A stretch of DNA of 64,000 nucleotides from Parapedobacter koreensis (lineage in GTDB: Bacteria; Bacteroidota; Bacteroidia; Sphingobacteriales; Sphingobacteriaceae). The first letter of the stretch is position 1. Every line of letters begins with the position of its first letter. Both the position numbers and the translations under genes were made by a program. The stretch covers positions 62,001 to 126,000 of the forward strand of contig NZ_FNZR01000012.1 in the NCBI RefSeq assembly GCF_900109365.1, given 5' to 3'. This document shows, in pieces, positions 8,882 through 17,191 of the stretch. Under the pieces are notes generated by a model, which saw only the letters and a program-made list of their open reading frames with translations, was not told the DNA's origin and did not search any database.

Positions 8882-9889
8882 TCAGGTTAGTTGTTCAGCT
8901 AAAGCTTTCATTTCAACAATAGGAGATTGGTGGCCATAAAGCACGTTATAAACGGCGTTACATATTGGCAAATCGATCCGGTATTTTATGCAAATCTGCT
9001 GGATGCAATACGATGCATAGTAGCCTTCGGCCACCATATTCATCTCCAGTTGCGCCGATTTGACCGAGTAGCCCTTACCGATCATATTGCCGAAGGTGCG
9101 GTTGCGGCTAAATTGTGAGTAGGCCGTCACCAGTAGGTCGCCCAAGTACGCCGATTCCTTGATATCCCGTGCAATGGGATGAACGGTATTCACGAAATGG
9201 GCCATTTCCCGGACAGCGTTGGACACCAGCACCGCCTGGAAATTATCCCCGAATCCCACCCCGTGGCACATCCCCCCTGCTACCGCATAAATATTTTTCA
9301 ATATCGCTGCATATTCCGTCCCGTAAATATCATCGGAGACGTTGGTTTTGATGTAGCGGGTACTAATCAACGATGCCACCAGCGCCGCCACCTCCCTATT
9401 TTTGGACGCCACGGTAAGGTATGAAAGTTTTTCGAGCGACACCTCTTCCGCGTGGCAAGGCCCACCGATTACCGCGATTCGGTCTATCGGCACTTGGTAA
9501 TGCTCTTGGAGGTAATCACCCACAATTTGGTTTTCATCGGGTATAATGCCCTTGATCGCAGAAACGACAATTTTGTCTTGAAAAGCCTCATTCGGAACAC
9601 GTTTCAAGGCATCTTTTAAAAATGCAGCAGGTGTATTGAGGACAACAATATCAGCATGTTCAATAACCGTGCGTATATCGGTATGAATATGCCGTTTAGG
9701 GATTTTTACGGTAATTGCACTTAGGTAATTGGGATTATGCCGATAGTTACGGATATAATCAGCGGTTTCCCGATTACGTATCCACCAAAATATGGATTTA
9801 TCCACGGTATTGTCACCCAGCATTTTAATGATTGCCGTTGCCCAACTGCCGCTTCCTATCATCCCAACTGTTTGTTTAGTCACGTCCAT
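8882..9889 (-). CDS. gpsA: glycerol-3-phosphate dehydrogenase [NAD(P)+]
   Basis: Reduces dihydroxyacetone phosphate to sn-glycerol 3-phosphate for phospholipid synthesis. The 335-residue protein has the Rossmann motif GMIGSGSWATAI (about 9-20), the SAIKGI segment, GGPCHAEEV, and the catalytic-lysine region AAILKNIYAVAGGM (about 192-205). It is the first gene of the minus-strand run leading to ggt and hemF. The promoter should lie in 9890-9948, between the start codon and the tRNA-Arg terminator. Confidence 0.95.
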   Translation of the reverse strand: MDVTKQTVGMIGSGSWATAIIKMLGDNTVDKSIFWWIRNRETADYIRNYRHNPNYLSAITVKIPKRHIHTDIRTVIEHADIVVLNTPAAFLKDALKRVPNEAFQDKIVVSAIKGIIPDENQIVGDYLQEHYQVPIDRIAVIGGPCHAEEVSLEKLSYLTVASKNREVAALVASLISTRYIKTNVSDDIYGTEYAAILKNIYAVAGGMCHGVGFGDNFQAVLVSNAVREMAHFVNTVHPIARDIKESAYLGDLLVTAYSQFSRNRTFGNMIGKGYSVKSAQLEMNMVAEGYYASYCIQQICIKYRIDLPICNAVYNVLYGHQSPIVEMKALAEQLT

Positions 9890-9948
9890 GACCTATTTCC
9901 CGATAGTTATCATCAATTGGTAAGTTAGCTTTTTGCATCAAAACCTAA

Positions 9949-9984
9949 CAAAAAAAGCCCCTCAATTTGGATATCAAGAGGCCC
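9949..9984 (-). terminator. Rho-independent terminator of tRNA-Arg
   Basis: On the minus strand GCCTC...GAGGGGC forms a stem followed by seven T residues, five nt beyond the 3' end of tRNA-Arg. Confidence 0.7.
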
Positions 9985-9988
9985 TAAG

Positions 9989-10062
9989 TACGCCCATTAG
10001 GATTCGAACCTAAGACCGACGGTTTAGAAAACCGTTGCTCTATCCAACTGAGCTATGGGCGC
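9989..10062 (-). tRNA. tRNA-Arg (anticodon TCT)
   Basis: Complete 74-nt cloverleaf on the minus strand: acceptor GCGCCCA pairing TGGGCGT, D-arm GCTCAGTTGGATAGAGC, anticodon loop TTTCTAA inside stem ACGGT/ACCGT, T-arm with GGTTCGAATCC. No CCA is encoded. Confidence 0.96.
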
Positions 10063-10187
10063 TCCTTTTTCGGTGCAAACTTAGCTAAAATTGTCCATAT
10101 AAAAAACAAATATTAGTCGTATACACGTATAGCTTTTGTCGTTTACGACTTTTGCTAAAGCAGATTTTGCAATGCCTATAAACGATA

Positions 10188-10214
10188 AAACCCCGCTAAT
10201 GCGGGGCTTTTTAA
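10188..10214 (-). terminator. Terminator downstream of tRNA-Ser
   Basis: CCCCGC-TAAT-GCGGGG hairpin with T-rich flanks on both strands, immediately after the tRNA-Ser 3' end on the minus strand. It could act in both directions. Confidence 0.75.
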
Positions 10215-10222
10215 GGCTTTAG

Positions 10223-10307
10223 CGGAGAGTGAGGGATTCGAACCCCCGGTCCTGTGACAGACAACGGTTTTCAAGACCGCCGCATTCGACCACTCTGCCA
10301 ACTCTCC
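10223..10307 (-). tRNA. tRNA-Ser (anticodon TGA)
   Basis: Class II tRNA of 85 nt on the minus strand: acceptor GGAGAGT/ACTCTCC, D-arm with TGGCAGAGTGGTCGAATGC, anticodon loop CTTGAAA, long variable arm, and T-arm GGGGGTTCGAATCCC. No encoded CCA. Confidence 0.96.
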
Positions 10308-10725
10308 GCCGCAAAAGTACAAACTCTGCTACATTTTGCAAATTCAATTGTGCTTTTTTTGTTAATACTTACATTATCAGATAAATACTTTTTTCTTTAC
10401 TGATAAAATGAGCACATGGGCGAAGCGAATGGATTTTCAGGGCTTTTGAAGCCTCTCCCAAAAAGAACGGCTGTGGCTATGTGTATGGGACTGAGCAACG
10501 CACCAGAAGCGGTGCTGACCATTTTTCAGCAACGAATCATTGGTATATTTTAAAAATACCTATTTTAGCGTATTGTCATTGATTTTATTTTGTTATTAAT
10601 TTGAAATTGACACAAAAATTAACAGGTATGGTTTCAAATATGTAAATTTTTATATTTTATATAATTTGTCACAGTTAATACGCAGCTTAAAATACTCACA
10701 GAATAAAAATAAACACCTTTCTGAC
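10308..10725. other. AT-rich intergenic stretch, no convincing gene
   Basis: About 420 bases between tRNA-Ser and the first orphan ORF. The right half (10555-10700) is very AT-rich. A 45-codon frame exists at 10416-10553 but has no ribosome site, promoter or recognisable sequence. Nothing else is seen. Confidence 0.5.
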
Positions 10726-10842
10726 ATGAATAAATCTGAATCATTTAACTTTTTCAGGCCATCAGTGAAGTTCATTGCCATATTTCCCGGTTTATCGGTT
10801 CAGGAGCGTTTTTCTGGACTGGCCATCATTAATGACTATTAG
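10726..10842 (+). CDS. Possible small protein of 38 residues
   Basis: ATG-started frame MNKSESFNFFRPSVKFIAIF... ending TAG 17 nt before the next ORF. It lies just after a promoter-like AT-rich region and could be a leader or small protein translated with the 151-residue orphan downstream. No similarity is recognised. The support is position only. Confidence 0.3.
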   Translation: MNKSESFNFFRPSVKFIAIFPGLSVQERFSGLAIINDY

Positions 10843-10859
10843 CCTCAGGATTTTTATTT

Positions 10860-11315
10860 ATGATTCACTCGCCCTTTATTACGTCTTTGACAAATCAGAG
10901 GTTGTTTTCGGACATCATAAAGCATCCCAGTGTTGAGTTAAAAAATGCTGCCAAAATGATTTCAGCGCCAATTGATAACATGTACAGCATTAAAAAATTA
11001 ACCGTGGATCAGTATGTTTTTGAATCTGTCGCGATTACTGTCAGCAAGCAAAAAACGTCTGAATTTCGTAACCCGCTATTAGCCTTCAAATTTATATCTC
11101 AGGATATAGCTCTTTTCGACAATTCGGATTATCACTTTGGAAAAAAAGGCACTGCCTTTGAAATTCCAATGGAAACACCTTCCTCTGTAAAAGAGTGGCG
11201 GAAGAAAATGGGAGGCTTTTTAGTATTTGATAAAGAGATAAAAGTTAACTTGTCTAAGTTTTCGAATGGAATTTGCGTGATTTCAATGTTGGTTTTCGAG
11301 CCATTAACAAATTAA
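10860..11315 (+). CDS. Hypothetical protein, 151 residues
   Basis: Not recognised. Predicted soluble, no signal peptide, mixed alpha/beta composition with a lysine-rich middle (GKKGTAFEIPMETPSSVKEW). Codon use is more AT-rich than the flanking core genes. It is the first of three plus-strand orphans (10.9-12.3 kb) between tRNA genes and the AraC/SDR cluster, a typical accessory position. A phage or cargo protein is possible but nothing in the sequence shows it. Confidence 0.55.
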   Translation: MIHSPFITSLTNQRLFSDIIKHPSVELKNAAKMISAPIDNMYSIKKLTVDQYVFESVAITVSKQKTSEFRNPLLAFKFISQDIALFDNSDYHFGKKGTAFEIPMETPSSVKEWRKKMGGFLVFDKEIKVNLSKFSNGICVISMLVFEPLTN

Positions 11316-11373
11316 GTGCACAGCATGCAACAAGAAAAACGACAGGGGGGAATACCCCGCAAAAAACAGGAGG

Positions 11374-11832
11374 ATGCAACTGATGATTAAAACAACAGTA
11401 TTGATTTTTTCAATCATGGCCTTCATGGGCGCTCAGACGCAAGTTAAAAATGAGCGAGCGCGGATTGTCAGGCAATTCATAAGTGCCGGGTTACACGAAA
11501 ACGGAAATGCCAAATTCATCATGGACAGCCTCATGTACTTCGCACCCCTTGATACGGCAGTATCGATGGATAAGAGATTGCAGATACTTGAGGGGCACCT
11601 TGAAAATTTTAAGGTGCGAAAAGGCATTGATTCGGTAGCTGACTACACGTACATTCCCTATGGGGAATACCACCAGTCTAAGGTTGATTTTGCAACTGAT
11701 CCAAACAATCTTGGCATCTTGCTGAATAAAGGCCAGCCTCTTACATATCTTTTGTTTGAAGGCAGCAAAATCCGCGCTTTCGATTATATCACAAAAGGTA
11801 CGGTGGAACCTGGATATTTTATTGTGTATTAA
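11374..11832 (+). CDS. Hypothetical secreted protein, 152 residues
   Basis: Starts with a hydrophobic signal peptide (MIKTTVLIFSIMAFMGAQTQ) and continues as a soluble domain. An internal ATG at 11383 gives the cleaner signal peptide than the ATG at 11374. The C-terminus, ending in tyrosine, is rich in aromatic residues. No family is recognised. The neighbour 20 nt downstream is a membrane orphan on the same strand, so they may form a pair. Confidence 0.6.
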   Translation: MQLMIKTTVLIFSIMAFMGAQTQVKNERARIVRQFISAGLHENGNAKFIMDSLMYFAPLDTAVSMDKRLQILEGHLENFKVRKGIDSVADYTYIPYGEYHQSKVDFATDPNNLGILLNKGQPLTYLLFEGSKIRAFDYITKGTVEPGYFIVY

Positions 11833-11853
11833 TACGAACATGATTTTATTGGA

Positions 11854-12330
11854 ATGGCTTTACAATTGTTGCTTATGCTCAGAAAAGTAGTGGTAAATGT
11901 AGTCACAGCATTGGTTGGCTTTCCGATTGTTATTTCGATTCGATATTGGGGGAATCTTATTGAGGGGAATTACAAACATTACGATGCATATTATGATTCA
12001 CTTCCAAAATACCTATATAAAGTCATAGTGCATCCACTGGTATATCCTTTAGTTCCCTTACTATTCCTTCTGTTTATCTTATTGCCTTTTCAATTGATTA
12101 AAGATTCACGCAGTGAAAAAGGAAAGCCATTTTCTTATCTTCAGAAGGTCGGAATATTTAGTTTGATAGTTGTTGCCATGATTGCATTTTGGGGACTTTT
12201 TACCAATTTATGGGCGATCCCGTATTACCGCAATGTGATCTATCTCGCATATGCGCTCGGTTTGGGGCTCGTATTTGCTACTTTGCTTTATTTTCTGGTC
12301 GATAGGTACACTGAAAAAAGAGGCATCTGA
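11854..12330 (+). CDS. Hypothetical membrane protein, 158 residues
   Basis: Four hydrophobic segments are visible (about 10-30, 58-80, 100-120, 130-150), with a charged loop RDSRSEKGK-like region (about 84-92) and a positive C-terminus. No family is recognised. It follows the secreted orphan by 21 nt. It could be an integral inner-membrane partner of that protein; this is only inferred from spacing. Confidence 0.55.
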   Translation: MALQLLLMLRKVVVNVVTALVGFPIVISIRYWGNLIEGNYKHYDAYYDSLPKYLYKVIVHPLVYPLVPLLFLLFILLPFQLIKDSRSEKGKPFSYLQKVGIFSLIVVAMIAFWGLFTNLWAIPYYRNVIYLAYALGLGLVFATLLYFLVDRYTEKRGI

Positions 12331-12376
12331 CAAGTTTTTTTATTACTGAGGTTCTTTTCCTTTTGCGGGATATCAT

Positions 12377-13288
12377 TTAGTAAAAACTCGCCCGAAACTC
12401 CAATGGAGAAATGTTAGTTTTCTTCTTGAACAACCTGTTGAACGACTGCGGATATTCAAAACCCAATTGATAAGCAATTTCGGCCACGGACAAATTGGTG
12501 GAAGAAAGGTATTCTTTGGCTTTTTCAATCAGCTTTTCATGAATGTGCATTTGTGCGTTTTGTCCGGTGAGCGAACGCAGCATATCGCTTAAATAATGTG
12601 CCGAGACATTGAGTTTTCCTGCCAGAAATTCTACCGTCGGCAATCCATTTTTCAGGGTTTCTTCATTGTCGAAATAATCGTTCAGCAATCGTTCCATGCT
12701 GGAAAGCAGATCATTATTCACCGCTTTTCGCGTGATAAATTGCCGCTCATAAAAACGATTGCTGTAATTGAGCAATAAATCAATTTGCGACAGAATAACA
12801 GCCTGCGTGTGGCGGTCAATATGTTGATATTCCTGTGTAATCTTCTGAAAAATTTCGATGATGTCTTTTTCTTCGCGTTGCGAAAGGTGTAAGGCTTCAT
12901 TTACGGCATATGAAAAGAAACCGTAATTTTTGATGGCAGCTGCAATAGGATGTTTATGCAGAAAATCGGGGTGAAACATCAGCATATAACCTTGTCCACA
13001 TTCCAGTCGCATTTGTTGAATTTCGGAAATGCTTAATGATTGCACTTGCCTTGGGGCAATGAAATTCATCGTCCCTTTATCAAAATCGTAGTATTGTTGT
13101 CCGTATTTTACTTTTGCGGTAACATCTTTTTTCAGCGATATGCTGTAAAAATTCACAAAAAACTGTCCCCAAATTTCGCTTTCGGCAGGTTTCATTTCTG
13201 AAACATCAATGACACTTACCAGGGGATGCAACGGTTCGGGCAATGATAATTGCCGATGAAATTCGGATATGGAATTGACAATGTACAT
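12377..13288 (-). CDS. AraC-family transcriptional regulator
   Basis: A 303-residue protein with a C-terminal AraC-type double helix-turn-helix (about 205-303): AGKLNVSAHYLSDMLR and LSVAEIAYQLGFEYPQSFNR are the two recognition regions. The N-terminal ~190 residues are a cupin-like sensor of the type common in Bacteroidota. It lies downstream of a short-chain dehydrogenase on the same strand but behind a terminator (13314-13343), with its own TAAATTTG -7 element at 13305-13312. A close paralogue is encoded at 21202-22119 (shared LLNYSNRFYERQFITRKA / LLNYANRFYNRQFITRKP segment), so the pair arose by duplication or double acquisition. Confidence 0.93.
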   Translation of the reverse strand: MYIVNSISEFHRQLSLPEPLHPLVSVIDVSEMKPAESEIWGQFFVNFYSISLKKDVTAKVKYGQQYYDFDKGTMNFIAPRQVQSLSISEIQQMRLECGQGYMLMFHPDFLHKHPIAAAIKNYGFFSYAVNEALHLSQREEKDIIEIFQKITQEYQHIDRHTQAVILSQIDLLLNYSNRFYERQFITRKAVNNDLLSSMERLLNDYFDNEETLKNGLPTVEFLAGKLNVSAHYLSDMLRSLTGQNAQMHIHEKLIEKAKEYLSSTNLSVAEIAYQLGFEYPQSFNRLFKKKTNISPLEFRASFY

Positions 13289-13313
13289 TTTTGCTTCTCT
13301 TTTACAAATTTAC

Positions 13314-13343
13314 AAAAAGCAACTGCCCCAAAAAGGCAGTTGC
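13314..13343 (-). terminator. Terminator after the 13.4-kb SDR gene
   Basis: GCAACTGCC-TTTTTGG-GGCAGTTGC followed by TTTTT on the minus strand. Stable 9-bp perfect stem. It separates the SDR from the AraC gene downstream. Confidence 0.85.
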
Positions 13344-13357
13344 CAGCTTTTTGATGA

Positions 13358-14170
13358 TCACGCAAATTGCTGTCCGATTTCTTTTCTGAATGCTTCATTG
13401 CCAATTTCTCTATGTCTGGCATACATCGCATTAGCATCTGCGCCAGCCACATAACGCACTTTTTCTTTACCGTCTGTTGCGGCTTCATACACCACCTCGG
13501 CAATTTGTTCGGGCGTAGAAGCCAATTTGAATGCTTCTTCAAAAGCACTGAACATTTTGTTTTCAATGTCCTGATATTCGGGAAGCGAATTCATATCCAG
13601 CGAACGCCCTGCAAAATCCGTTACAATTCCACCCGGTGCAATGGTTTTAATACCGATATTGAATTTACTTAATTCGAACGACATGCTTTCACTCCAGCCC
13701 TCCAGCGCAAATTTAGTGGCGTGATACACTGAACTTATAGGAAAACCCCAAATCCCACCGATGGAAGTGGTACTGATAAACAAACCGTTTTTCTTTTCTC
13801 TAAAATACGGAATGAACGCTTGTGTCATGCGCAAAACGCCCAATAAATTCGTATTGATTTGTCGTGTAATCTGCTCATCAGAAATTGCCTCCAATGCGCC
13901 CATTAGCCCGTAACCTGCATTGTTGAAAACCACATCAATGTTGTGTAATGAAATAGCTTTTGCTACGGCTTCTTTGATTTGTGCCAAGTTGGTGACATCA
14001 AGCGGCAACAGCGTAACGTTTTCCAATTGGCCCAAAGCTGTTTCTTTTTCGGGATTTCGCATTGTAGCGATTACATTCCAGCCTTTGTGCTGAAATAATT
14101 TAGCGGTTGACTTGCCCAAACCTGTTGAGGCTCCTGTAATAAAAATTGTTTTTGACATTGTTTTACTCAT
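13358..14170 (-). CDS. Short-chain dehydrogenase/reductase (SDR)
   Basis: A 270-residue classical SDR: cofactor motif TGASTGLGKSTA (about 12-23), NNAGYG (about 91-96), catalytic Ser then YHATK (about 160), and the PG segment IAPGGIVTDF. The substrate is unknown; the broad C-terminal loop resembles ketoreductase-type enzymes. An internal ATG at 14158 is an equally good start. Two 21-nt spaced copies of a TnTCCAAAATG element lie at 14214-14247 upstream, indicating control by an AraC-type activator. A paralogue with about the same layout is at 19812-20609. Confidence 0.92.
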   Translation of the reverse strand: MSKTMSKTIFITGASTGLGKSTAKLFQHKGWNVIATMRNPEKETALGQLENVTLLPLDVTNLAQIKEAVAKAISLHNIDVVFNNAGYGLMGALEAISDEQITRQINTNLLGVLRMTQAFIPYFREKKNGLFISTTSIGGIWGFPISSVYHATKFALEGWSESMSFELSKFNIGIKTIAPGGIVTDFAGRSLDMNSLPEYQDIENKMFSAFEEAFKLASTPEQIAEVVYEAATDGKEKVRYVAGADANAMYARHREIGNEAFRKEIGQQFA

Positions 14171-14212
14171 TTTAATTTAACAATGCAAAACTCTGCAGAA
14201 GTCGAAATGTGG

Positions 14213-14247
14213 ATGTTTCCAAAATGGATTTCGTTGTATCCAAAATG
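14213..14247 (-). promoter_or_regulatory. Direct repeat, probable AraC-type operator of the SDR gene
   Basis: TGTTTCCAAAATG starts at 14214 and TGTATCCAAAATG at 14235, exactly 21 bp (two helical turns) apart, about 45-75 bp upstream of the SDR start. The same element with the same 21-bp spacing precedes the alcohol dehydrogenase (23263). Confidence 0.55.
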
Positions 14248-14276
14248 AGGTTGGGGATGCTTGCCTTTCAAACGCC

Positions 14277-15116
14277 TCACATCGGGGTGAATTTTATTTT
14301 AAATATTGTCGGCCAGTTTTTGCCTGTGATGAATAACGTTTTGTTCCGCTGATCCCAAGCTATTCCATTCAGCACATTCTCTCCGGTATCAATAAAGTCT
14401 GGCTTGTAGCGCTGAATCAAACCATCAATATGCATCAGTCCAACAACATGGCCCGTGTGGGGATCAATTTTGTAAATGGTATCGGAATGCCACCTATTTG
14501 CATAGACGTATCCGTCAATATATTCCAATTCATTCAGATCAACAACGGGGCCTTTGTCATCGACAACGGTGATTTCTCTTTCAACGTTGAATGAGTTGGG
14601 ATTCACGAAAAACAAACTTGCTGTCCCGTCGCTTAGTATAATCGAAGTCGAATCAGTCGTGCATCCCCATCCTTCTCTTTGCCATGTAAAGGTTTTCTCG
14701 AATTCACTAAAGTTCTTGATGTCAAATACATAAACAACATGGTTCTGATAGGTCAGTTGGTATAGTTTCTCGCCAAGGACAGTGATGCCTTCTCCAAAAA
14801 TGTCGTTCCTATAAGTTGAATATAGCGTCTTGGCTTTACCGGTTAAGGTATCGATCGTTCTTATCAGCGTACGTTTCTGTTGTCCGGTACCCTCCAATAG
14901 GTCACCGTTGTAGACGACGAGACCTTGGGTAAATGCAGTTGTATCATGCGTAATCTTATCGACCACCGAATACCTTATTAAATGTGGGGAGGGAACGTTA
15001 CGTTCGGGCACGCTATTTTCCCGAACATTCGATGGATTTGTACATGCACCCATTACCAAAGATAATAGCAGGATGCCGCATGCCAGTTGATTGAAAGTTT
15101 TCCTATTTTTTAGCAT
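14277..15116 (-). CDS. Glutaminyl-peptide cyclotransferase family lipoprotein
   Basis: A 279-residue protein of the bacterial/plant glutamine cyclotransferase beta-propeller family, which converts N-terminal glutamine to pyroglutamate. Visible: FTQGLVVYNGDLLEGTGQ near residue 63, WQREGWGCTTD near 145-155, LNELEYIDGYVYANRWHSD (about 193-211) and LNGIAWDQRNKTLFITGKNWP near the end, all family-typical. The N-terminus is a lipoprotein signal with lipobox VMGAC, so it should be a periplasmic or outer-membrane-anchored enzyme. It is divergent from the small membrane gene at 15185. Confidence 0.9.
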   Translation of the reverse strand: MLKNRKTFNQLACGILLLSLVMGACTNPSNVRENSVPERNVPSPHLIRYSVVDKITHDTTAFTQGLVVYNGDLLEGTGQQKRTLIRTIDTLTGKAKTLYSTYRNDIFGEGITVLGEKLYQLTYQNHVVYVFDIKNFSEFEKTFTWQREGWGCTTDSTSIILSDGTASLFFVNPNSFNVEREITVVDDKGPVVDLNELEYIDGYVYANRWHSDTIYKIDPHTGHVVGLMHIDGLIQRYKPDFIDTGENVLNGIAWDQRNKTLFITGKNWPTIFKIKFTPM

Positions 15117-15184
15117 ACTTCTACTGATTCAAGCACGGCACAAACAAAACAGCCTGATAATGGTTATATCCATAAAAAAACCGT

Positions 15185-15340
15185 ATGAGAGGATTTCTTT
15201 TTGTCTTAGCACTGATTTTATTGGCTATTTGGGGAATAGGCATATTTTTATACGCCTTGAAAGGCCTATTCAACATTGTGGTTATACTGGCAGCCATTGC
15301 ACTTATCATGGCCATCTTCAGTAAACCCAAGCGTACTTAA
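15185..15340 (+). CDS. Small membrane protein, DUF5670 (lmo0937-like)
   Basis: 51 residues with two hydrophobic helices (about 3-24 and 27-45) and a basic tail SKPKRT. Length and layout match the lmo0937/DUF5670 family of tiny membrane proteins. Its TAA stop overlaps the stop of the convergent DUF3467 gene (shared TTAA at 15337-15340). Family function is unknown. Confidence 0.55.
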   Translation: MRGFLFVLALILLAIWGIGIFLYALKGLFNIVVILAAIALIMAIFSKPKRT

Positions 15341-15645
15341 GCCTGTGCTGTTGGCCCACCGAAATTCATTGGAAATGGCGGGTCGTCGTGTGCATCAATC
15401 TGGCCGTTCGCGGATTCATATTTGGCAACATTATCGTCCAGCGCGTGTAGCAATCTTTTTGCATGTTCCGGTGTCAGGATGATCCTGGACTTTACCTTTG
15501 CCTTAGGGATGCCCGGCATTACACGGATGAAGTCCAGCACAAATTCTGTATTGGAATGTGTAATGATGGCTAGATTGGAATACGTTCCCTCAGCCACATC
15601 CTCGGCAAGCTCTATATTTAATTGATTTTCGTTTTTTTCTGCCAT
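15337..15645 (-). CDS. DUF3467 domain protein
   Basis: 102 residues; nearly the whole protein is the DUF3467 domain (about 8-80) with YSNLAIITHSNTEFVLDFIRVMPGIPKAKVKSRIILTPEHAKRLL-type pattern (short pieces: FVLDFIRVMPG, SRIILTPEHAK). The tail is rich in proline and glycine. The family is small, conserved in Bacteroidota, often single-copy; its role is not known. The neighbours give no clue. Convergent with the small membrane gene. Confidence 0.88.
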   Translation of the reverse strand: MAEKNENQLNIELAEDVAEGTYSNLAIITHSNTEFVLDFIRVMPGIPKAKVKSRIILTPEHAKRLLHALDDNVAKYESANGQIDAHDDPPFPMNFGGPTAQA

Positions 15646-15751
15646 TATCGTTGTGCTGTTTATAATTTAGTCTGCCACAAAAATGCAAAGAAATTTCCAA
15701 ACATGAAAAACCTGCCGACACTGCCCCCTATCGCACAGTGCCGGCAATCCG

Positions 15752-16879
15752 TTATTTCGCGAACGTACGGAAATCATGTCCCGACTTGATGGCAAGCAAC
15801 GCTTCATAAATCAGGCGGATGACGTTGTCCACGTCTTCTTTATGAATCATTTCCACCGTTGTATGCATGTACCGAAGGGGCAACGATATCAATACCGAAG
15901 GTACTCCTTCATTGGAATAAGCAAATGCATCAGTATCTGTGCCTGTCCACCTCGAAGATGCCTGCCGCTGGAACGGTATTTCTTTCTTTATTGCGGTGTC
16001 TATTAGCAGTCTATTGAAATTTATTTGCACAGAAGGTGCATACGATACTACCGGCCCTTTGCCGCAGGCAAGATCGCCCTGTGTGACTTTGTTGATCATG
16101 GGCGTCTGGGTATCGTGGGTCACATCCGTGATGATGGCCAGATTGGGTTTAATCCGATGGGCAATCATTTCAGCGCCACGCAGGCCGATTTCTTCCTGCA
16201 CCGAATTGACGATGTATAAGCCGAAAGGAAGCTTCTTTTTATTCTCCTTGAGCAAGCGGGCCACTTCGGCAATCATGAAGCCGCCAGCCCTGTTGTCCAG
16301 CGCACGTCCTACGTAATAGCGGTCATTCAATATCATGAATTGGTCTTCATACGTGACCACACTTCCTACATGCACCCCGAGGGCTTCTACCTCCTCCTTG
16401 CTCGTACAGCCGCAGTCCAGAAAGATATTCTTCAAGGTGGGGCTTTCTTCTTTCTCGCCCGAGCGCGTATGAATAGCCGGCCAGCCGAATACCGCTTTCA
16501 CTATCCCTTTATCCGTATGGATGTTTACACGTTTTGAGGGCGCAATCTGATGATCGGATCCCCCGTTGCGGATGACATAGATCAATCCATCTTTGGTGAT
16601 GTAATTGACAAACCAGGATATCTCATCTGCATGCGCTTCAATCACCACTTTGAAATCTGCTTTTGGGTTGATGACTGCTACGGCCGTACCATAGGGGTCA
16701 GTAAATGTTTCATCTACGTAAGGTTTCAGGTAATCCAGCCACAGGCGCTGACCTTCCCATTCAAAACCCGTCGGTGAAGGGTTATTAATATATTGTTCAA
16801 AAAATTGGAGTGATTTGGACGTTACGACGGGAGTATGTTGTGTTGATTCTTGTTTTGGTTCTTTTTTTGCTCTTGCCAT
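15752..16879 (-). CDS. M42-family metallo-aminopeptidase
   Basis: A 375-residue M42 (glutamyl aminopeptidase/cellulase-like) dinuclear metalloenzyme. Ligand and catalytic regions seen: IEAHADEISW (first His-x-Asp), GRALDNRAGGFM (bridging Asp), NSVQEEIGLRGA (catalytic Glu pair), ITDVTHD and the late His in PLRYMHTTVEM. The N-terminus carries a lysine/glutamine-rich extension of about 20 residues before the family core. Cytoplasmic peptide turnover is the expected role. Transcribed alone, convergent to nothing close upstream. Confidence 0.93.
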   Translation of the reverse strand: MARAKKEPKQESTQHTPVVTSKSLQFFEQYINNPSPTGFEWEGQRLWLDYLKPYVDETFTDPYGTAVAVINPKADFKVVIEAHADEISWFVNYITKDGLIYVIRNGGSDHQIAPSKRVNIHTDKGIVKAVFGWPAIHTRSGEKEESPTLKNIFLDCGCTSKEEVEALGVHVGSVVTYEDQFMILNDRYYVGRALDNRAGGFMIAEVARLLKENKKKLPFGLYIVNSVQEEIGLRGAEMIAHRIKPNLAIITDVTHDTQTPMINKVTQGDLACGKGPVVSYAPSVQINFNRLLIDTAIKKEIPFQRQASSRWTGTDTDAFAYSNEGVPSVLISLPLRYMHTTVEMIHKEDVDNVIRLIYEALLAIKSGHDFRTFAK

Positions 16880-17047
16880 ATTATAGTTGGATATATCTTG
16901 TGGATAAATTAGCTTCGGGCAAACTTAGATAAATTGCCTTTTATATGCAATATAATCGCAGCGCATATAAAAGCAATTTATCGGTCTCTCCTATGAAATA
17001 ATTACGCCCGGGTTGCCATTAAAATCAGATCACGAAGTCAATTAGGT

Positions 17048-17191
17048 ATGAAGAAAAGCTTTTTTAAATTACTCGTTAAGTTCAACAACATCGTATTACC
17101 TCGCTATACAGGCAAGGATCCTACCACATTGACCAAGGGCCAGCGTGTCCTTTTAGGATACCGGTATTGGGCACTTATTCATTCACTTTGA
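17048..17191 (+). CDS. Small conserved basic protein, 47 residues
   Basis: MKKSFFKLLVKFNNIVLPRY followed by a TKGQRVLLGYRYW segment. I recognise this as a very short Bacteroidota protein that is often labelled SsrA-binding protein in databases although it is far too short to be SmpB. The 3' end overlaps the stop of the convergent TerC gene by 9 bp. Conserved length and motif are the reason to call it; function unknown. Confidence 0.6.
   Translation: MKKSFFKLLVKFNNIVLPRYTGKDPTTLTKGQRVLLGYRYWALIHSL

Noticed and set aside
9989-10307. tRNA genes as integration site of the accessory region
   Set aside because: Insertion normally happens at the 3' end of the tRNA, which here faces gpsA on the left; no direct repeat of a tRNA 3' end was seen on the right side.
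10416-10553. 45-codon ORF near tRNA-Ser
   Set aside because: No promoter, no ribosome site, no recognisable family; likely chance in AT-rich DNA.
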